Source of the DNA: Nemertoderma westbladi
Lineage: Eukaryota > Xenacoelomorpha > Nemertodermatida > Nemertodermatidae
NCBI GenBank assembly: GCA_032718475.1
Contig: JAUCBJ010001104.1
Coordinates: 1 to 37,661, forward strand
DNA length: 37,661 nucleotides
Direction: 5' to 3'
Below are positions 1 to 9,893 of the stretch, piece after piece (the first letter of the stretch is position 1; each line of letters opens with the position of its first letter). The position numbers and the translations under genes are program-made. The notes under the pieces were generated by a model. It had not been told where the DNA came from. It saw only the letters and a list, made by a program, of their open reading frames with translations, and made no database searches.

Positions 1-299
1 TACTGTTTTGACATACACCCGCTATATCGTATATTGTGTGTTACTGTTAATTGCAAAAGTTTTTTGGCCCAAAGTTTTTTTTTACACTTATAGCAGATAT
101 TCTCATCCTCAGTAGGAACATCAACACAAGGGACAACAGCAACCTTGTGTTGAACTGCCTTTACTTTCTTCGTTGTAGAAGATGATAAAGTACGGCATTC
201 CAGCTTCCCATCAGCAGTAATATCATATCTATGGTATCTACGATGCAGAATTTGCCTGCGATCACTGTTCATAAAGGAATTGCATGATCTACAATACTG
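1..299 (-). CDS. Partial unrecognised Cys/Lys-rich open frame at left edge
   Basis: Read on the minus strand, one frame stays open from 299 to the window edge (about 99 codons). It is preceded by an in-frame TAG that overlaps an AG, so it could be an exon entered through a splice acceptor near 300. The peptide begins QYCRSCNSFMNSDRRQ, has a CxxC pair near its start and a second CxxC in ENICYKCKKK, and is rich in Lys and Arg. The two CxxC pairs hint at a zinc-binding fold, but I do not recognise the family. There is an internal Met at the FMNSD position, so a start there is also possible. The pyrimidine tract before the putative acceptor is weak. It could be a fragment of a gene or of a transposon-encoded protein continuing to the left. 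Confidence 0.35.
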
Positions 300-581
300 C
301 TATACTCAATAATCTGATAATTGATCTATTATCTTTTCTACCATAATAACTACATTAATTATCACTGACTTGCCTCATCATAATGAGATATACTGTATTA
401 CGTTCCATTCCCTGCTGCCCTTGGCCGGGATTAGGGAATTATATAGATGAATTTCAAACAGCTTTTCTTTCTATTATGATATAATAATTAATAGTATCAG
501 AAGGTATATAACTCATTGGGTATTGAAATTAGTCAATAATATGTTAAAATTATTTACCTTTGTTTGTTACACATAAAATAT
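300..581. other. AT-rich intergenic stretch
   Basis: No reading frame or recognisable repeat is seen here. The sequence is AT-rich with short homopolymers. Confidence 0.5.
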
Positions 582-1008
582 CTGACAAGTGGGTGGTGAA
601 AAAAACAGCCTTTATTGTGTCTAAAACATTTAAATACTTAATGTGTGCAGGTTATGAGAGCAACCTCGTAAGCAGACCTTGGTTCTAAAGTATTTAATCT
701 GACGATTAATTTTGAAAATTGAACTTTTAAATTGAATAAAATATACCGAAGAAGGCATGGGTGGGATCCGAAACTTGTCCCATGCATGTTTCCCTTATCC
801 ATGTTACTACTCATGATTCATTTCAAGCACCCATCTTTTATCAGACGCTTGCAGTGATGTTCCGAAGTATGGCAATTTTGGAAAGTTTCAATTTTCCAGA
901 TGATGGTATGGAAGTCTGACTTGCTGGTGGTACATGAAAATTGTACCACAGAACCCCCTTTGGTATATCTAACTATTTACTAAATGTTTTGGGCTACCCA
1001 CTAATCAG
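582..1008. mobile_element. Candidate MITE with CTGAC..GTGGGTGG termini
   Basis: The left end reads CTGACAAGTGGGTGG at 582-596. An imperfect reverse complement (CTACCCACTAATCAG) sits at 994-1008. A second, shorter copy of the same terminal pair lies just downstream (1108-1202). No coding sequence is visible inside, and I could not identify a clean target-site duplication. The pairing may be accidental between solo ends. Confidence 0.35.
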
Positions 1009-1107
1009 ACCACTCTAACTCAAGCCTCAAAAAGACAAAATTTGTCAAAAAGTTTAAAAAAGTAAAAAGTAAAAATGTCCAATCTTTGGCCACATAGAAA
1101 AGTTGGT

Positions 1108-1202
1108 CTGACAAGTGGGTGGTATTTATTCATGGTTTTAATGTGTATGAGACCTAGTTATGTATACAATAAATATAAAATGACACTCCACCCACTAGTC
1201 AG
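1108..1202. mobile_element. Short MITE with 15-bp terminal inverted repeats
   Basis: CTGACAAGTGGGTGG at 1108-1122 is matched at 1188-1202 by CCACCCACTAGTCAG, its inverted copy with one mismatch. The 95-bp unit has no coding capacity. It belongs to the same family as the termini at 582 and 1008. Confidence 0.45.
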
Positions 1203-1606
1203 AAAGATTTTCTGTAGGTTTCTTTGGGGATATGTTCGAATAAATCACAAACTTTGAACTGCAATATCTCGAAAACCAATACACCATCATCAGAAATATT
1301 TCATCAGGTGTCATTTTATACCATTTCCGACCATATATCCAAAAATAAACGAAGTTGATGAACCATGGCACCGCGATTTGTCGAATTTGGATGGAATTAC
1401 ACAGAATCGTCAGCAGTTGCAAGATCTACCGGGTGAATGCCCTCGGGGTCAACACCCGCTGGTACCCCGCTCTCAAGCAAGACTACTGCTCGCAAGCCCC
1501 CTACAGTAGCGCGGCTTGAGCCTGAGTAAGCTCGCGTTTGCACTTATTACAGTCGCTGCCTGATTGAGGGCGAAGTTAGTTAACAAATCCGTATATATAC
1601 TGTAGG
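1203..1606. other. Intergenic region downstream of the Fz-CRD gene
   Basis: The first 200 bases are AT-rich. A GC-rich block at about 1430-1570 contains small inverted repeats around GGGTGAATGCCC and GGGTCAACACCC. I see no protein or RNA gene. No canonical AATAAA lies on the minus strand within about 250 bases of the stop codon at 1607. Confidence 0.4.
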
Positions 1607-2308
1607 TTACAAATATAATTGTACAAATTGGTAGGATAGATATAAAATAAGTATGTAGTCATTATAGAAGAGGGGCAGTATGGTAAAGGGTTGAAACATT
1701 GAAGTCCCTCCAGAGTTGATTGTAGTTTCTGTGGTTGTTATAAATGCGGTTGGCGGGGTTTCCTCACTGTGCCCACCTCGCGTCGTGGTTGGTGCTGCCG
1801 TTATATTGGGTGTTAGCGTCATGGTGGGTGCCGGAGTCGATAACGCGGAAGTGTTTATATCCATGCAGAGAATCCTTTCGGCGTTTCCGAATTCCGGAAG
1901 GTCGTCACATCGAAACCCATCGGGCCACGAAGTTCCGTACTGCTCTATCAGCGGTGCGCAACCGCTCTGTGCGCGCAGACACACGGACTTGCAGACCCGC
2001 AGGGGTTGTTCGTAGTTCTCGATACAAATCGGCATGTACATCGAGCACAGGATGAAACCCAGGCCGCTGCCGCAGGTCTCTACAAAGGACCATAACTGAC
2101 CGATTGCCTTTCCAGCCTCCTCCTGGCTCGTATGATTGAACTGGTTGGGCATTGAGGTGGTGTTGTACCCGATCCCGAGACACATAGGGATCCTTATATA
2201 TTCGCAACGACGATCTGCATCTCTCGATGCCATTTCCACATCCACAATCATAAATATCAAAGTTTGCACAAAAATGCACCTGAGTAATTTTGGGGTTGGT
2301 GTCATCAT
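1607..2308 (-). CDS. Secreted/GPI-type protein with a single Frizzled CRD (Fz5/8-like)
   Basis: The frame gives 233 residues from the paired ATGs at 2308/2305; a TTG further upstream was not taken as the start. A hydrophobic leader (about residues 8-24) is followed by a full Frizzled cysteine-rich domain at about 34-150. All ten CRD cysteines are present (35, 43, 79, 88, 95, 106, 110, 117, 134, 148). Signature stretches are RIPMCLGIGYN, SMPNQFNH, LCSMYMPIC and CDDLPEFG. This wording is closest to Frizzled 5/8 receptors, where the domain binds Wnt lipid and protein surfaces. A Thr/Pro-rich stalk follows (about 155-205), then a hydrophobic C-terminus of about 28 residues ends the protein. There is no seven-helix region and no netrin domain, so it is neither a receptor nor a classic sFRP. 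The N-S-G-G before the tail is a plausible GPI attachment site, and a single membrane span is the alternative. It could also be the first exon of a longer gene. A Wnt decoy or co-receptor role is inference. Confidence 0.75.
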   Translation of the reverse strand: MMTPTPKLLRCIFVQTLIFMIVDVEMASRDADRRCEYIRIPMCLGIGYNTTSMPNQFNHTSQEEAGKAIGQLWSFVETCGSGLGFILCSMYMPICIENYEQPLRVCKSVCLRAQSGCAPLIEQYGTSWPDGFRCDDLPEFGNAERILCMDINTSALSTPAPTMTLTPNITAAPTTTRGGHSEETPPTAFITTTETTINSGGTSMFQPFTILPLFYNDYILILYLSYQFVQLYL

Positions 2309-3964
2309 TACTAAGAAGAATTTGTTGCCGTTGAGTTTGTGCAATGTTATATCTAACGAATATATCTAATCCCTGCTAAAAATAGGTATTTGTTATTTAT
2401 TTAAAAAATCATAGTGAGATCTCATTGGTTATGGTTAGTCATTATTAGTATCACGCTGTAAATACCGACTAGGGTAGTCACGTCAAAAGATGTACAGCTG
2501 CGTTGAAGTTAGTCTGCCCAAGATCATCATTTATTTCTCTGCCATGATTAAGGTCTGTCAGGTCCCGGGTTTCAGTTGTTAGTCCAAGAAAACAAGTGCT
2601 ATGGCTAGAGGCGTAGCGAGGGGGGGGGGGGGGGGAATCCCCCAGGGGCGCTGAAATGCCAGGCAAATGTCAGGGTATTCATGTAGAAATAGGACAAATC
2701 AGTGAAAATTCAGGGATTGTGATACAGTATATACAGGATATGTGTCATAAGCGAAAAATGTAAAATTTTTCTCGGCTCGTTTCGCTCGCCATTCAATATA
2801 TTATACAGTAATTGCACTATATCAAACTTGTATATGTATATACAGTAATAGATTTCAGGATTTGATATAGTATATACTGTTATATACATATATAATATTA
2901 AAAAAACCGTCATAAATGAAAAGTTAAAATTATTGAAGGGGGGGGGGGGGCATCTTAGCTTCATTCCCCCGGGCGCCAGAAGGGCTCGCTTCGCCTCTGG
3001 CGCATCCCTCGGTTGGCAGACACCAACTGTCACTCATCCTGCGCTGCACCTGCATTATTTATTTACCAATGGTAGCGGTAGTCGCACTCTTCTAATCAAA
3101 TCACTTCGCTTTACGTAGGCATGCATACCTGTCCGCATGTATGATGTGCATCGTGTACTGGAGTTTGTTCCGGGGGGACCGCACTGGAAATAAGTCGTCA
3201 GAATTTGTGCGTATAATCCCTGGCATAACGGCCGAAGACAATTTATTTACTTTAATTTAATGTTAAAAACAGTGTTGAATTGAAGTGGATAAAAGTTTAA
3301 AATAATTTAATTTTAATAGATTTCAGTAGTACCATTCCGTAAAAATAGAATTTAATATTATGTGATTGTGTTATATTCTTTCATTAAAACTATGTAAAGA
3401 TTGCCCTATTTTTTACATGGAATTTTCCCTGTCTCAAAATATCAGGTACTCGTCAGATATACTACAGGAAGCTAAGCAAATCATTAGCCTGCCCCACGGC
3501 CTTCGTCTACTTTTAGGCCCGTCACGGTTGAGATAGGTGGATGATTTTAGATGGGATTAATTATTAGCAATTAATAGTGAAGGAAATTTAATAAGTAACA
3601 CCAATTAATTATAATAATAAGGTACTCAGAAATCAATATCGATTATACTTTAAAACAGAAAAAAAAGTAAGTATTCCTTTGGTTGAGAATATAATCTAAA
3701 CAATTTGAGTAACCTTCTAACTTATCAAGTTATGTGAATCAGTGAATGCTCACGATCTGAATTAAACATCCCAATTATTATCCTGAATGGATGTCGTGGT
3801 CGAATTCAACCAGAACCCATTGTGAGTCCAGCACATTATTCGAGGGATATTTTTAAAATAGACTGTCTAGACATTAAGAGTTTCTATACATCATTTATTG
3901 ACATTTGGTGGTACCATTCCATAATCTACGGTATCTGGGGACACAATATGCAGGCATGGGAAGT
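2309..3964. other. Intergenic, with poly-G runs and a GC-rich repeat patch
   Basis: No convincing gene is seen. There are G runs of 16 (2620-2635) and 13 (2938-2950), each at the edge of a GC-rich repeat-like patch. At 3168-3191 the words GGGGGGACCGCACTGG and AAATAAGTC resemble the GGGGACCGCACTG near 9974, suggesting a shared dispersed repeat. The rest is AT-rich. Confidence 0.4.
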
Positions 3965-4422
3965 GGGTACGTACTAAAAGGTAGAACGATCTATAACGGG
4001 CTATAATTTTCTATAAACAAGCTATAACCACCTATAACGAGCTATAATATGAAAATTTACAATAAAAAAACATATTTTAGAATGGATTTATTTTCCTAGT
4101 CAGTAATTTAATTACGCAATTTGGTTTTTTAGTCTATAAATGTTTTTCATCTTTGTGGTATCACGAAATAAGTCATTACTGCATTAGGGAAACTCGAAAA
4201 TCCGCCTTGGCGAAATAATATCCCGCCTCAATGTTAAATTACCAATTTACGGAAAGGAGCAGGTTACAGTGGTACGTTAATTTAACCAAAACAATAAACT
4301 AAGCACAATAGAACAGGTTTGAGAATAATCAGCTGTTATTTGCGTCGAATTTCCCCTGGAGAGGGGTGAATTTTAATTGCGTCCAGTTTCCCCCCCCCTA
4401 TCTGACCTTTTAGTACGTACCC
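3965..4422. mobile_element. Nested MITEs: outer GGGTACGTACTAAAAGGT element with hAT-like insert
   Basis: An 18-bp terminal inverted repeat GGGTACGTACTAAAAGGT occurs at 3965-3982 and as its exact inverse at 4405-4422. The flanks TGGGAAGTG and TGGGAGTG look like an 8-9 bp target duplication with one indel. About 4185-4404 matches the hAT-like MITE at 29538-29765, including the poly-C edge that ends in TATCTG. A different repeat therefore appears to be inserted inside the outer one. The left part (3985-4060) carries six or so CTATAA words. The same outer terminus recurs alone near 16892, inside the foldback element. Confidence 0.55.
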
Positions 4423-4768
4423 TGGGAGTGGTATGTCTAATGGAGAACTGCTATTGCTATAATAGATAGAGTATAGAGATTGTTTAATCTGCACCACCCC
4501 AACCAACCCGAAGGCGCACATGACTATTTTCTTGTTTACTAATATTTTGCTATGTTCTATGAGTATGACTGAGTAAGTAATCTGGTAATAATAATATTAC
4601 GGAAATGTAAATACTAATAATTGATATATCTGCAGCGTACACACGCACTAATAATTATTATAACCATAAAACTCGTATTGTTAACGAGTTCCAAGCTTAC
4701 GCAAAATTTATTAAATGAACTATAAACATTTTAAACAATCCACCAAAATATGCAGAGAGCGCAATATC
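4423..4768. other. Intergenic, 3' flank of the sulfotransferase gene
   Basis: The stretch is AT-rich without a gene. It is the minus-strand downstream region of the sulfotransferase. TTTATT on the plus strand at about 4707 (AAAATTTATTAAATG) reads AATAAA on the minus strand, roughly 60 bases past the stop, and is a candidate polyadenylation signal. Confidence 0.45.
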
Positions 4769-6679
4769 TTATTGCAATTTGAGTAACGCCATCATATGAA
4801 ATAGTGTATCGTTTAATGAATAACCGAAATATGTATAGTCATCCATATAGCGGTAGGCTAGACGTAACAGTTGCATTATATCCAGACTGCGGTAGTATTC
4901 CCCCATAAGAATGTGAGATTCGGTGGCATTTTCAAAAACGTCGTCGAATACCACGGTCGACTCTTCCTCGAGACCCAAACGACGTACAACGTACAGCGAG
5001 TCCATGTCAAACATCTCGGTATGTCCAATAACATTGTAATTCATCATACACGGATTGCAGATCTCAAAGGCCGGTCTCCAATACCGATTATTCTGTAGTT
5101 TCTTCACTGCTGTCGTCACGGGAATAGATTCATCCCCATCCGCATTACCCAAGGTAAGAACATTGACAAAGTCGGAAAATGTTATATACCTAGCCATGAA
5201 CTGATTGAATAACATTATATCTTCACGACCATCCACTATGATATTATCTTCATCGGGATTGCTGTTTCGTAGAATCGTTTCTTCGTTCAGTTCCTCAGTT
5301 ATTTCAACTTTGTCTTCAACTGCTTTTTTGAACTTTATTATTTCCTCTTTGATATCCATTTTCGGTAAGAATAAGGGTGTGAATCGACCATATAGCCAGG
5401 AACCCGAACCTTTAAACTTATCTAAATACGCACTTAAAATTCTTTCAAAAGGTTCCCGAACAAACATAAACCCGAAATAATTATCCTTCACATATTCTTG
5501 TGTCGTCGCGTTCAGTTGAGCGAACTTGTTGAATCTGAGATCGGCATAAGTGTGGGGATTGAGGTTGTCATCATCTTCGGAGGATTTCACTGAATCTTTT
5601 AGTAAAATTTTCCACGGGGTTGTGAATGCTTTTGGTACTGAACAAAAGTAGGTTTGTAATTTTGGATGCACAGTGACTGCTAGAGGATCTATCTCAGCAT
5701 ATTCTGCGTTTGAATCTTTTTCACAGGATTCTATCAAATTGGACAACCTCTGGTTATTGACTTCTATTATTTCTCCTAACAACTGATTATCTAATAGAGG
5801 GGTGGTTGTGGTTTGATAATTAGAACCACTACTGCTGGGGGTGTAATCGTTTGTAGTGGAGTAATTCTGACTCCCTACAGAATATAAACTAGTATCAGAT
5901 TCAGTGGTCGAATCTTCAACTACTTGATGTCCAGGAGACAACGTCCCATCTTCTTCATTACTGACTGCTGTTGTAGAAATCTCATCGTAAGATTTAGTAG
6001 CGGTGACATTTACACTGCTTTGAAAACTATCTCGTGTTCCTGTTGTAGGAATAGGGGTTCCTAAATTTAATTCCCCCACTGTATCTACTATATCAGTTGT
6101 CGAAAATGCCGGTGTTGTCGTGGTTATGATTGCATCAGCTGTATTTTCGAACCAGTCCCCATCGAACTCCTCACTATTCGATTCCGCTTCAGTTTCATAC
6201 GGGAGTTCAGTAAAATCATTCGATTCAGTATGGTCAAACTTTTCCCAGTTATTAACTGCCCCAAACTCATTTTTGGAAGTAACGTCAACCTCGAAATCCT
6301 CTCCAGTGAAAGTCTCGTAAAAGTTTCCGGTTGGGATTTCCACCTGAATATCTTCAGTAGAAACTGTAGTAAATATTTCATCCATATCATCTGGGTAAGC
6401 TTCTTCTGAAGATTCTATCGGCCATGTAAATGATGAAAAATCCTCGCCGATTTTATTACCTGACCCGCCATTGTTTACCGAGCCAGAATCATCCCACTGC
6501 AATTCGGAATCATCGTGTCTGTAGTCAGACAACAGAGAAAACAATTTGTAGGAAACTGCCGTCGTAATTATTAAAACTATCGCAGTTTTAAGATAAAATG
6601 ATCTTCGAGATTTCTGTTTCACTTTATACGACATTTCTTCATTATTGTAATTATCATCACTTTGTCTCATCAGCAACAT
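4769..6679 (-). CDS. Type II membrane carbohydrate sulfotransferase (CHST8-14/HNK-1 ST-like)
   Basis: The frame gives 636 residues from the ATG at 6679, which has G at -3; a further in-frame Met lies three codons downstream. A basic N-terminus leads into one membrane span at about residues 28-50. A long acidic Ser/Thr-rich stalk runs from about 52 to 300. The C-terminal half is a Sulfotransfer_2-type domain. The 5'-phosphosulfate-binding segment appears as CSVPKAFTTPWK (about 346-357). The 3'-phosphate-binding segment is the clear FVREPFERILSAYLDKF (about 406-422). A paired-Cys segment EICNPC and the closing YRYMDDYTYFGYSL also fit the family. Such enzymes use PAPS to sulfate glycan hydroxyls in the Golgi lumen. 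At the usual VGCTN position the 5' loop here reads AFTTP, which may alter donor binding. The stalk is unusually long, since most relatives are about 350-450 residues. No introns are visible. The acceptor sugar cannot be read from the sequence. Confidence 0.8.
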   Translation of the reverse strand: MLLMRQSDDNYNNEEMSYKVKQKSRRSFYLKTAIVLIITTAVSYKLFSLLSDYRHDDSELQWDDSGSVNNGGSGNKIGEDFSSFTWPIESSEEAYPDDMDEIFTTVSTEDIQVEIPTGNFYETFTGEDFEVDVTSKNEFGAVNNWEKFDHTESNDFTELPYETEAESNSEEFDGDWFENTADAIITTTTPAFSTTDIVDTVGELNLGTPIPTTGTRDSFQSSVNVTATKSYDEISTTAVSNEEDGTLSPGHQVVEDSTTESDTSLYSVGSQNYSTTNDYTPSSSGSNYQTTTTPLLDNQLLGEIIEVNNQRLSNLIESCEKDSNAEYAEIDPLAVTVHPKLQTYFCSVPKAFTTPWKILLKDSVKSSEDDDNLNPHTYADLRFNKFAQLNATTQEYVKDNYFGFMFVREPFERILSAYLDKFKGSGSWLYGRFTPLFLPKMDIKEEIIKFKKAVEDKVEITEELNEETILRNSNPDEDNIIVDGREDIMLFNQFMARYITFSDFVNVLTLGNADGDESIPVTTAVKKLQNNRYWRPAFEICNPCMMNYNVIGHTEMFDMDSLYVVRRLGLEEESTVVFDDVFENATESHILMGEYYRSLDIMQLLRLAYRYMDDYTYFGYSLNDTLFHMMALLKLQ

Positions 6680-7540
6680 TGCCAAACCGCATTACAAAAA
6701 CGAATATAAACTAGAAATTTAATCAAAACTTAGATTTTTTAATTGGTGTTTTAAAACATTGAAATTTATTCTTTCAAAATATTTATTTTATATGGTTCGA
6801 TTTATTCTAGGGTTTCATTGGGTTCCTAGAATAATTCAATTAGATGCTGAATGGGGTGGAGGGGCAGTAGTCAGCACCAATGCAAACTAAAACAGTCATC
6901 ACATCTGTTACCATGGCAAGGATGTTACCCTCTATGGTATACAATGGACTGAACACACGTATAACTTTACAGCATTACAGTAGTAATACGAACAACTGCA
7001 TTATGCGACCGGCACTGCCATGTAATGAACTACGATTCGATATTAATTTTATTATATTTCTCACTATTTATGAATCATCAGTTTTATTGATTTTTTGGGC
7101 GAGTAATGTTGGTAGAAGGTTTAAATTAGTACTGAAGTCCAATATAGATGAGACGGTGGGGATGTGGGAGGGGGGAGGCTTGCCGCAAATCCCATCTCAG
7201 CAGCACATTAATATCTCGTCTCAATGTTAATTAAACTATCAATTTAAGGAAAAAATCAGTTTACAGTGGCATCTAAGAAAATCAATAAACGAAAGGAAAA
7301 TGAACACGTTACAGTCATATGTATGGGAGCTATCAGCTGTTATTTGCTTCTAAATTCAGGGATAAATTTATGAAGTTTGGTCTAGTTGTGACATTCTTGG
7401 GCTTCAAATCAGGATCATCATGTATCATCATCATGTAGCAACAGCAGCACTATTTGGGCTTAACTGGTGAAACCTAGGTCAACACTGTCTTTCATCCTTG
7501 TCTGGTTGATAAATGGGAACCAAGGCAACTTGGCAAAACA
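6680..7540. other. 5' flank of the sulfotransferase gene and a diverged repeat
   Basis: About 6680-7160 has no recognisable gene; a 116-codon frame on the plus strand (6880-7230) ends inside a repeat and is not convincing. About 7165-7370 is a diverged relative of the hAT-like MITE at 29538-29765, sharing the CAATGTTAA and AATCAATAAAC words and the TCAGCTGTTATTTGC stretch found near 4330. Confidence 0.4.
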
Positions 7541-8046
7541 CAGTGGAAGGGTTTACTGTGGAAGATCACCCATATGGTGGTGAACATGCATTCCTTTAGG
7601 AAACAGAGTGGAAGGGTTTATTTACTGTGGAAGATCACCCATATGGTGGTGAACAGGCATTCCTTTAGGAAACAGAGTGGACGGGTTTACTGTGGAAGAT
7701 CATCCATATGGTGGTGAACAGGCATTCCTTTAGGAAACGGAGTGGAAGGGTTTATTGTGGAAGATCAGCCATGGTGGTGAACAGGCATTCCTTTAGGAAC
7801 CAGAGAGAAAGGGTTTACTGTAGAAGATCACCCATATGGTGGCGAACAGGCATTCCCTTGGGAAACAGAGTGGAAGGGTTTACTGTGGACTGTGGAAGAT
7901 CACCCATATGGTGGTGAACAGGCATTCCTTTAGGAAACAGAGTGGAAGGGTTTACTGTGGAAGATCACCCATATGGCCATATGGTGGTGAACAGACATTC
8001 CTTTAGGAAACAGGGTGGACGGGTTTACTGTGGAAGATCACCCATG
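7541..8046 (+). repeat. 65-bp tandem repeat, about 8 copies
   Basis: Eight units begin with words like AGTGGAAGGGTTTACTGTGG and continue through AGATCACCCATATGGTGGTG to CATTCCTTTAGGAAACAG. Unit length is about 65 bp, with small internal duplications (ACTGTGG doubled near 7880, CATATGGC doubled near 7970). Divergence is low, so the array expanded recently. Short open frames within it are a by-product. Confidence 0.9.
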
Positions 8047-8100
8047 GTATTAACATATGGCCAAAGATTGGGTTCAAAAATTTTTTTTTCAAATTTGCGT

Positions 8101-8116
8101 CGCCCTCTAGCGGCCA
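8101..8116 (-). promoter_or_regulatory. CTCF-like motif
   Basis: The minus strand reads TGGCCGCTAGAGGGCG, a close match to the bilaterian CTCF core (CCASYAGRKGGCR type). It lies just after the 65-bp tandem array. Function as an insulator is inference, and the motif could be part of a dispersed repeat. Confidence 0.35.
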
Positions 8117-8659
8117 CCAGCGAAATTGTTAATTTCACTAAAAACACTACTAGTCTCACAATTTTGGGCGAAAATTTTCGAAACTTGGTTTTTCTGAATC
8201 AGCATCCTCGGCTCCACAAAACTTATCGGTTACATTTTTTATTTAGGTCTTAAATATTTTTTAAATATTATTAACTAATATTAATTATTACTTAATAGAT
8301 ATTAACTAATTTCAAGAAATTAATATGGCACAATTCAAAATTCTAACCGATAACTTTTGATCAAAACCCGAAAAGAAATCAAACAAAAAAAAAATTTCGA
8401 AAATTGGTTAAGAAATGGCTGAGTAGTAGTATTTTGAATGTGAAAAATACAATTCCGAGATAAACGCATTTAAAGTTTAATAACAATATATTTAAAATGT
8501 TCCCGCTATTTTCAGTACTGGTATCTCCTTTTCTTTTCCCATTGGTTATCCCCTATCCATATTTTGTGATTTCTCAATGGATTTCATGAAATTTGTTCAA
8601 AAAAACCCCTACCCACTTTTAACAACCTGTTAAAATAATTTTAGAGTGCTTGCCAAAAA
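8117..8659. other. AT-rich intergenic stretch
   Basis: No gene or clear repeat is seen; A/T homopolymers and TTAATATTAATT words dominate. Confidence 0.45.
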
Positions 8660-9034
8660 ACACTTCGCGCAGCACGTGAACAAATTTTATTTTGGCGATT
8701 TGATTTGATCGCATACTATTTCGTCATTTAGTAATAAATAGTCATGGAATAATGAGACAACCTTAAGAAACATTCAAAATTATATAAAAATTTCCACATA
8801 ATTTTATAATAAGCCTTTACACAGAACATTAAACTTTGCGCAGCACGTGAAACCTTTGCGCAGCACGTGAGACATTTGCGCAGCAGGTGAAGGTTTCACG
8901 TAGCACTTAAATTCTTCATAAAGCACGTTAATTAATCGAGCACCTCGGAAAGCTTTTTGATCAGAATGAGAAGCCTTCACGCGGCACATGAAAAGTTAAT
9001 GCTGCACATGAAGACTTCGCGCAGCACGTGAATT
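8660..9034. repeat. Irregular cluster of GCGCAGCACGTGAA motifs
   Basis: The motif TTCGCGCAGCACGTGAA and near copies appear at about 8664, 8836, 8855, 8876 (CAGGTG), 8981 (CACATG), 9004 (CACATG) and 9017, and once inverted near 8895. Spacing is irregular. The same core, TTCGAGCAGCACGTGAA, is the subterminal repeat of the foldback element at 16359-17604, so this may be a decayed relative. Confidence 0.6.
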
Positions 9035-9240
9035 ATTCTCAGAGCCTGCGGAATTTAAAAAAATAAGTTTATGGTTGTTTCCCAGAATAATTATTACTAG
9101 CTATTGTTATATGATGGTTCACATTTGTTATTACTAGTAGACATCTAGACAACTAGTCCATTAGACAACTGTTCAATATGTAATACAAAACTCACAAATA
9201 TCTATTAAATATATATTAATTAAAATTTGACGGATATGTT

Positions 9241-9436
9241 GACAGACAGACAGACATACAAACAGACAGACAGACAAAATGAGAGACAGACTGAGATACA
9301 GATATAGTGATTAGATAATTCCAAATATTAAAACAGACATCGACATTAAGAAAAATATTAACAGTAAACATTTCAGATTGCTTATTTTATGCCCTTTTTA
9401 ATATTTCGATGGACAGACAGACAGACATACAGACGG
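9241..9436 (+). repeat. Two (GACA)n microsatellites
   Basis: GACA/GACATACA tracts lie at 9241-9292 and 9411-9436, separated by AT-rich unique sequence. They are simple-sequence DNA with no other signal. Confidence 0.85.
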
Positions 9437-9820
9437 AAAACCAGCCATTACTCGAGAAGTAAAAGAGATCTCGCTAAGCCGTTTCCAGATTTGAAATCCG
9501 CATTAAATTCTACTCTAGATGAAATAAAAAAACAAAAAATGAAAATTTTGACCTGAGGGGGGGTGTACCCCCCCCCCCCCCCCCCCTTAATGAGACTAAA
9601 AGATTCTCCCCATTATTTATCTTTAAGCACAGTGGAGTGGCAATGGCAAGTATGTAGGTCTCCCAAATGTCAATAAAAATCCCTCCACCCCCCACTATCT
9701 GACATACACAGACATATCGGCCCACACTACCATATGACCGTGCACTGCCTAGGCAATACCACCAAGGTTGGCTAGACGTGATCCTACAGTACAGACGTGT
9801 CAAGAATAGGGGCTAATAAG
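9437..9820. other. Intergenic with 19-base poly-C run
   Basis: The plus strand has GGGGGGGTGTA followed by 19 C (9568-9586), which can fold as a G:C hairpin. No gene is seen. The poly-C length may be inexact in assembly. Confidence 0.45.
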
Positions 9821-9893
9821 CTACCTACGTGGTTAAATCGGTTTCCTTGAATCTCTCCGGTGGTCGTGGGTTCGGCACCCGCATGGTTAACAG
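9821..9893 (+). mobile_element. tRNA-like SINE head (tRNA-Ser type)
   Basis: A-box-like ACGTGGTTAAATCGG is followed by CTTGAATC, in the position and wording of a tRNA-Ser(TGA) anticodon arm. A long variable-arm-like segment comes next, then a B-box-like GGGTTCGGCACCC at 9868-9880. The acceptor stem does not pair, and unrelated sequence follows, so this is a SINE or tRNA pseudogene and not a working tRNA. Confidence 0.45.

Noticed and set aside
6880-7230. A 116-codon plus-strand frame
   Set aside because: It has no domain or signal, and its end lies in a diverged MITE copy.
9821-9893. Functional tRNA gene
   Set aside because: The acceptor stem does not pair and the arms are imperfect; a SINE or pseudogene fits better.
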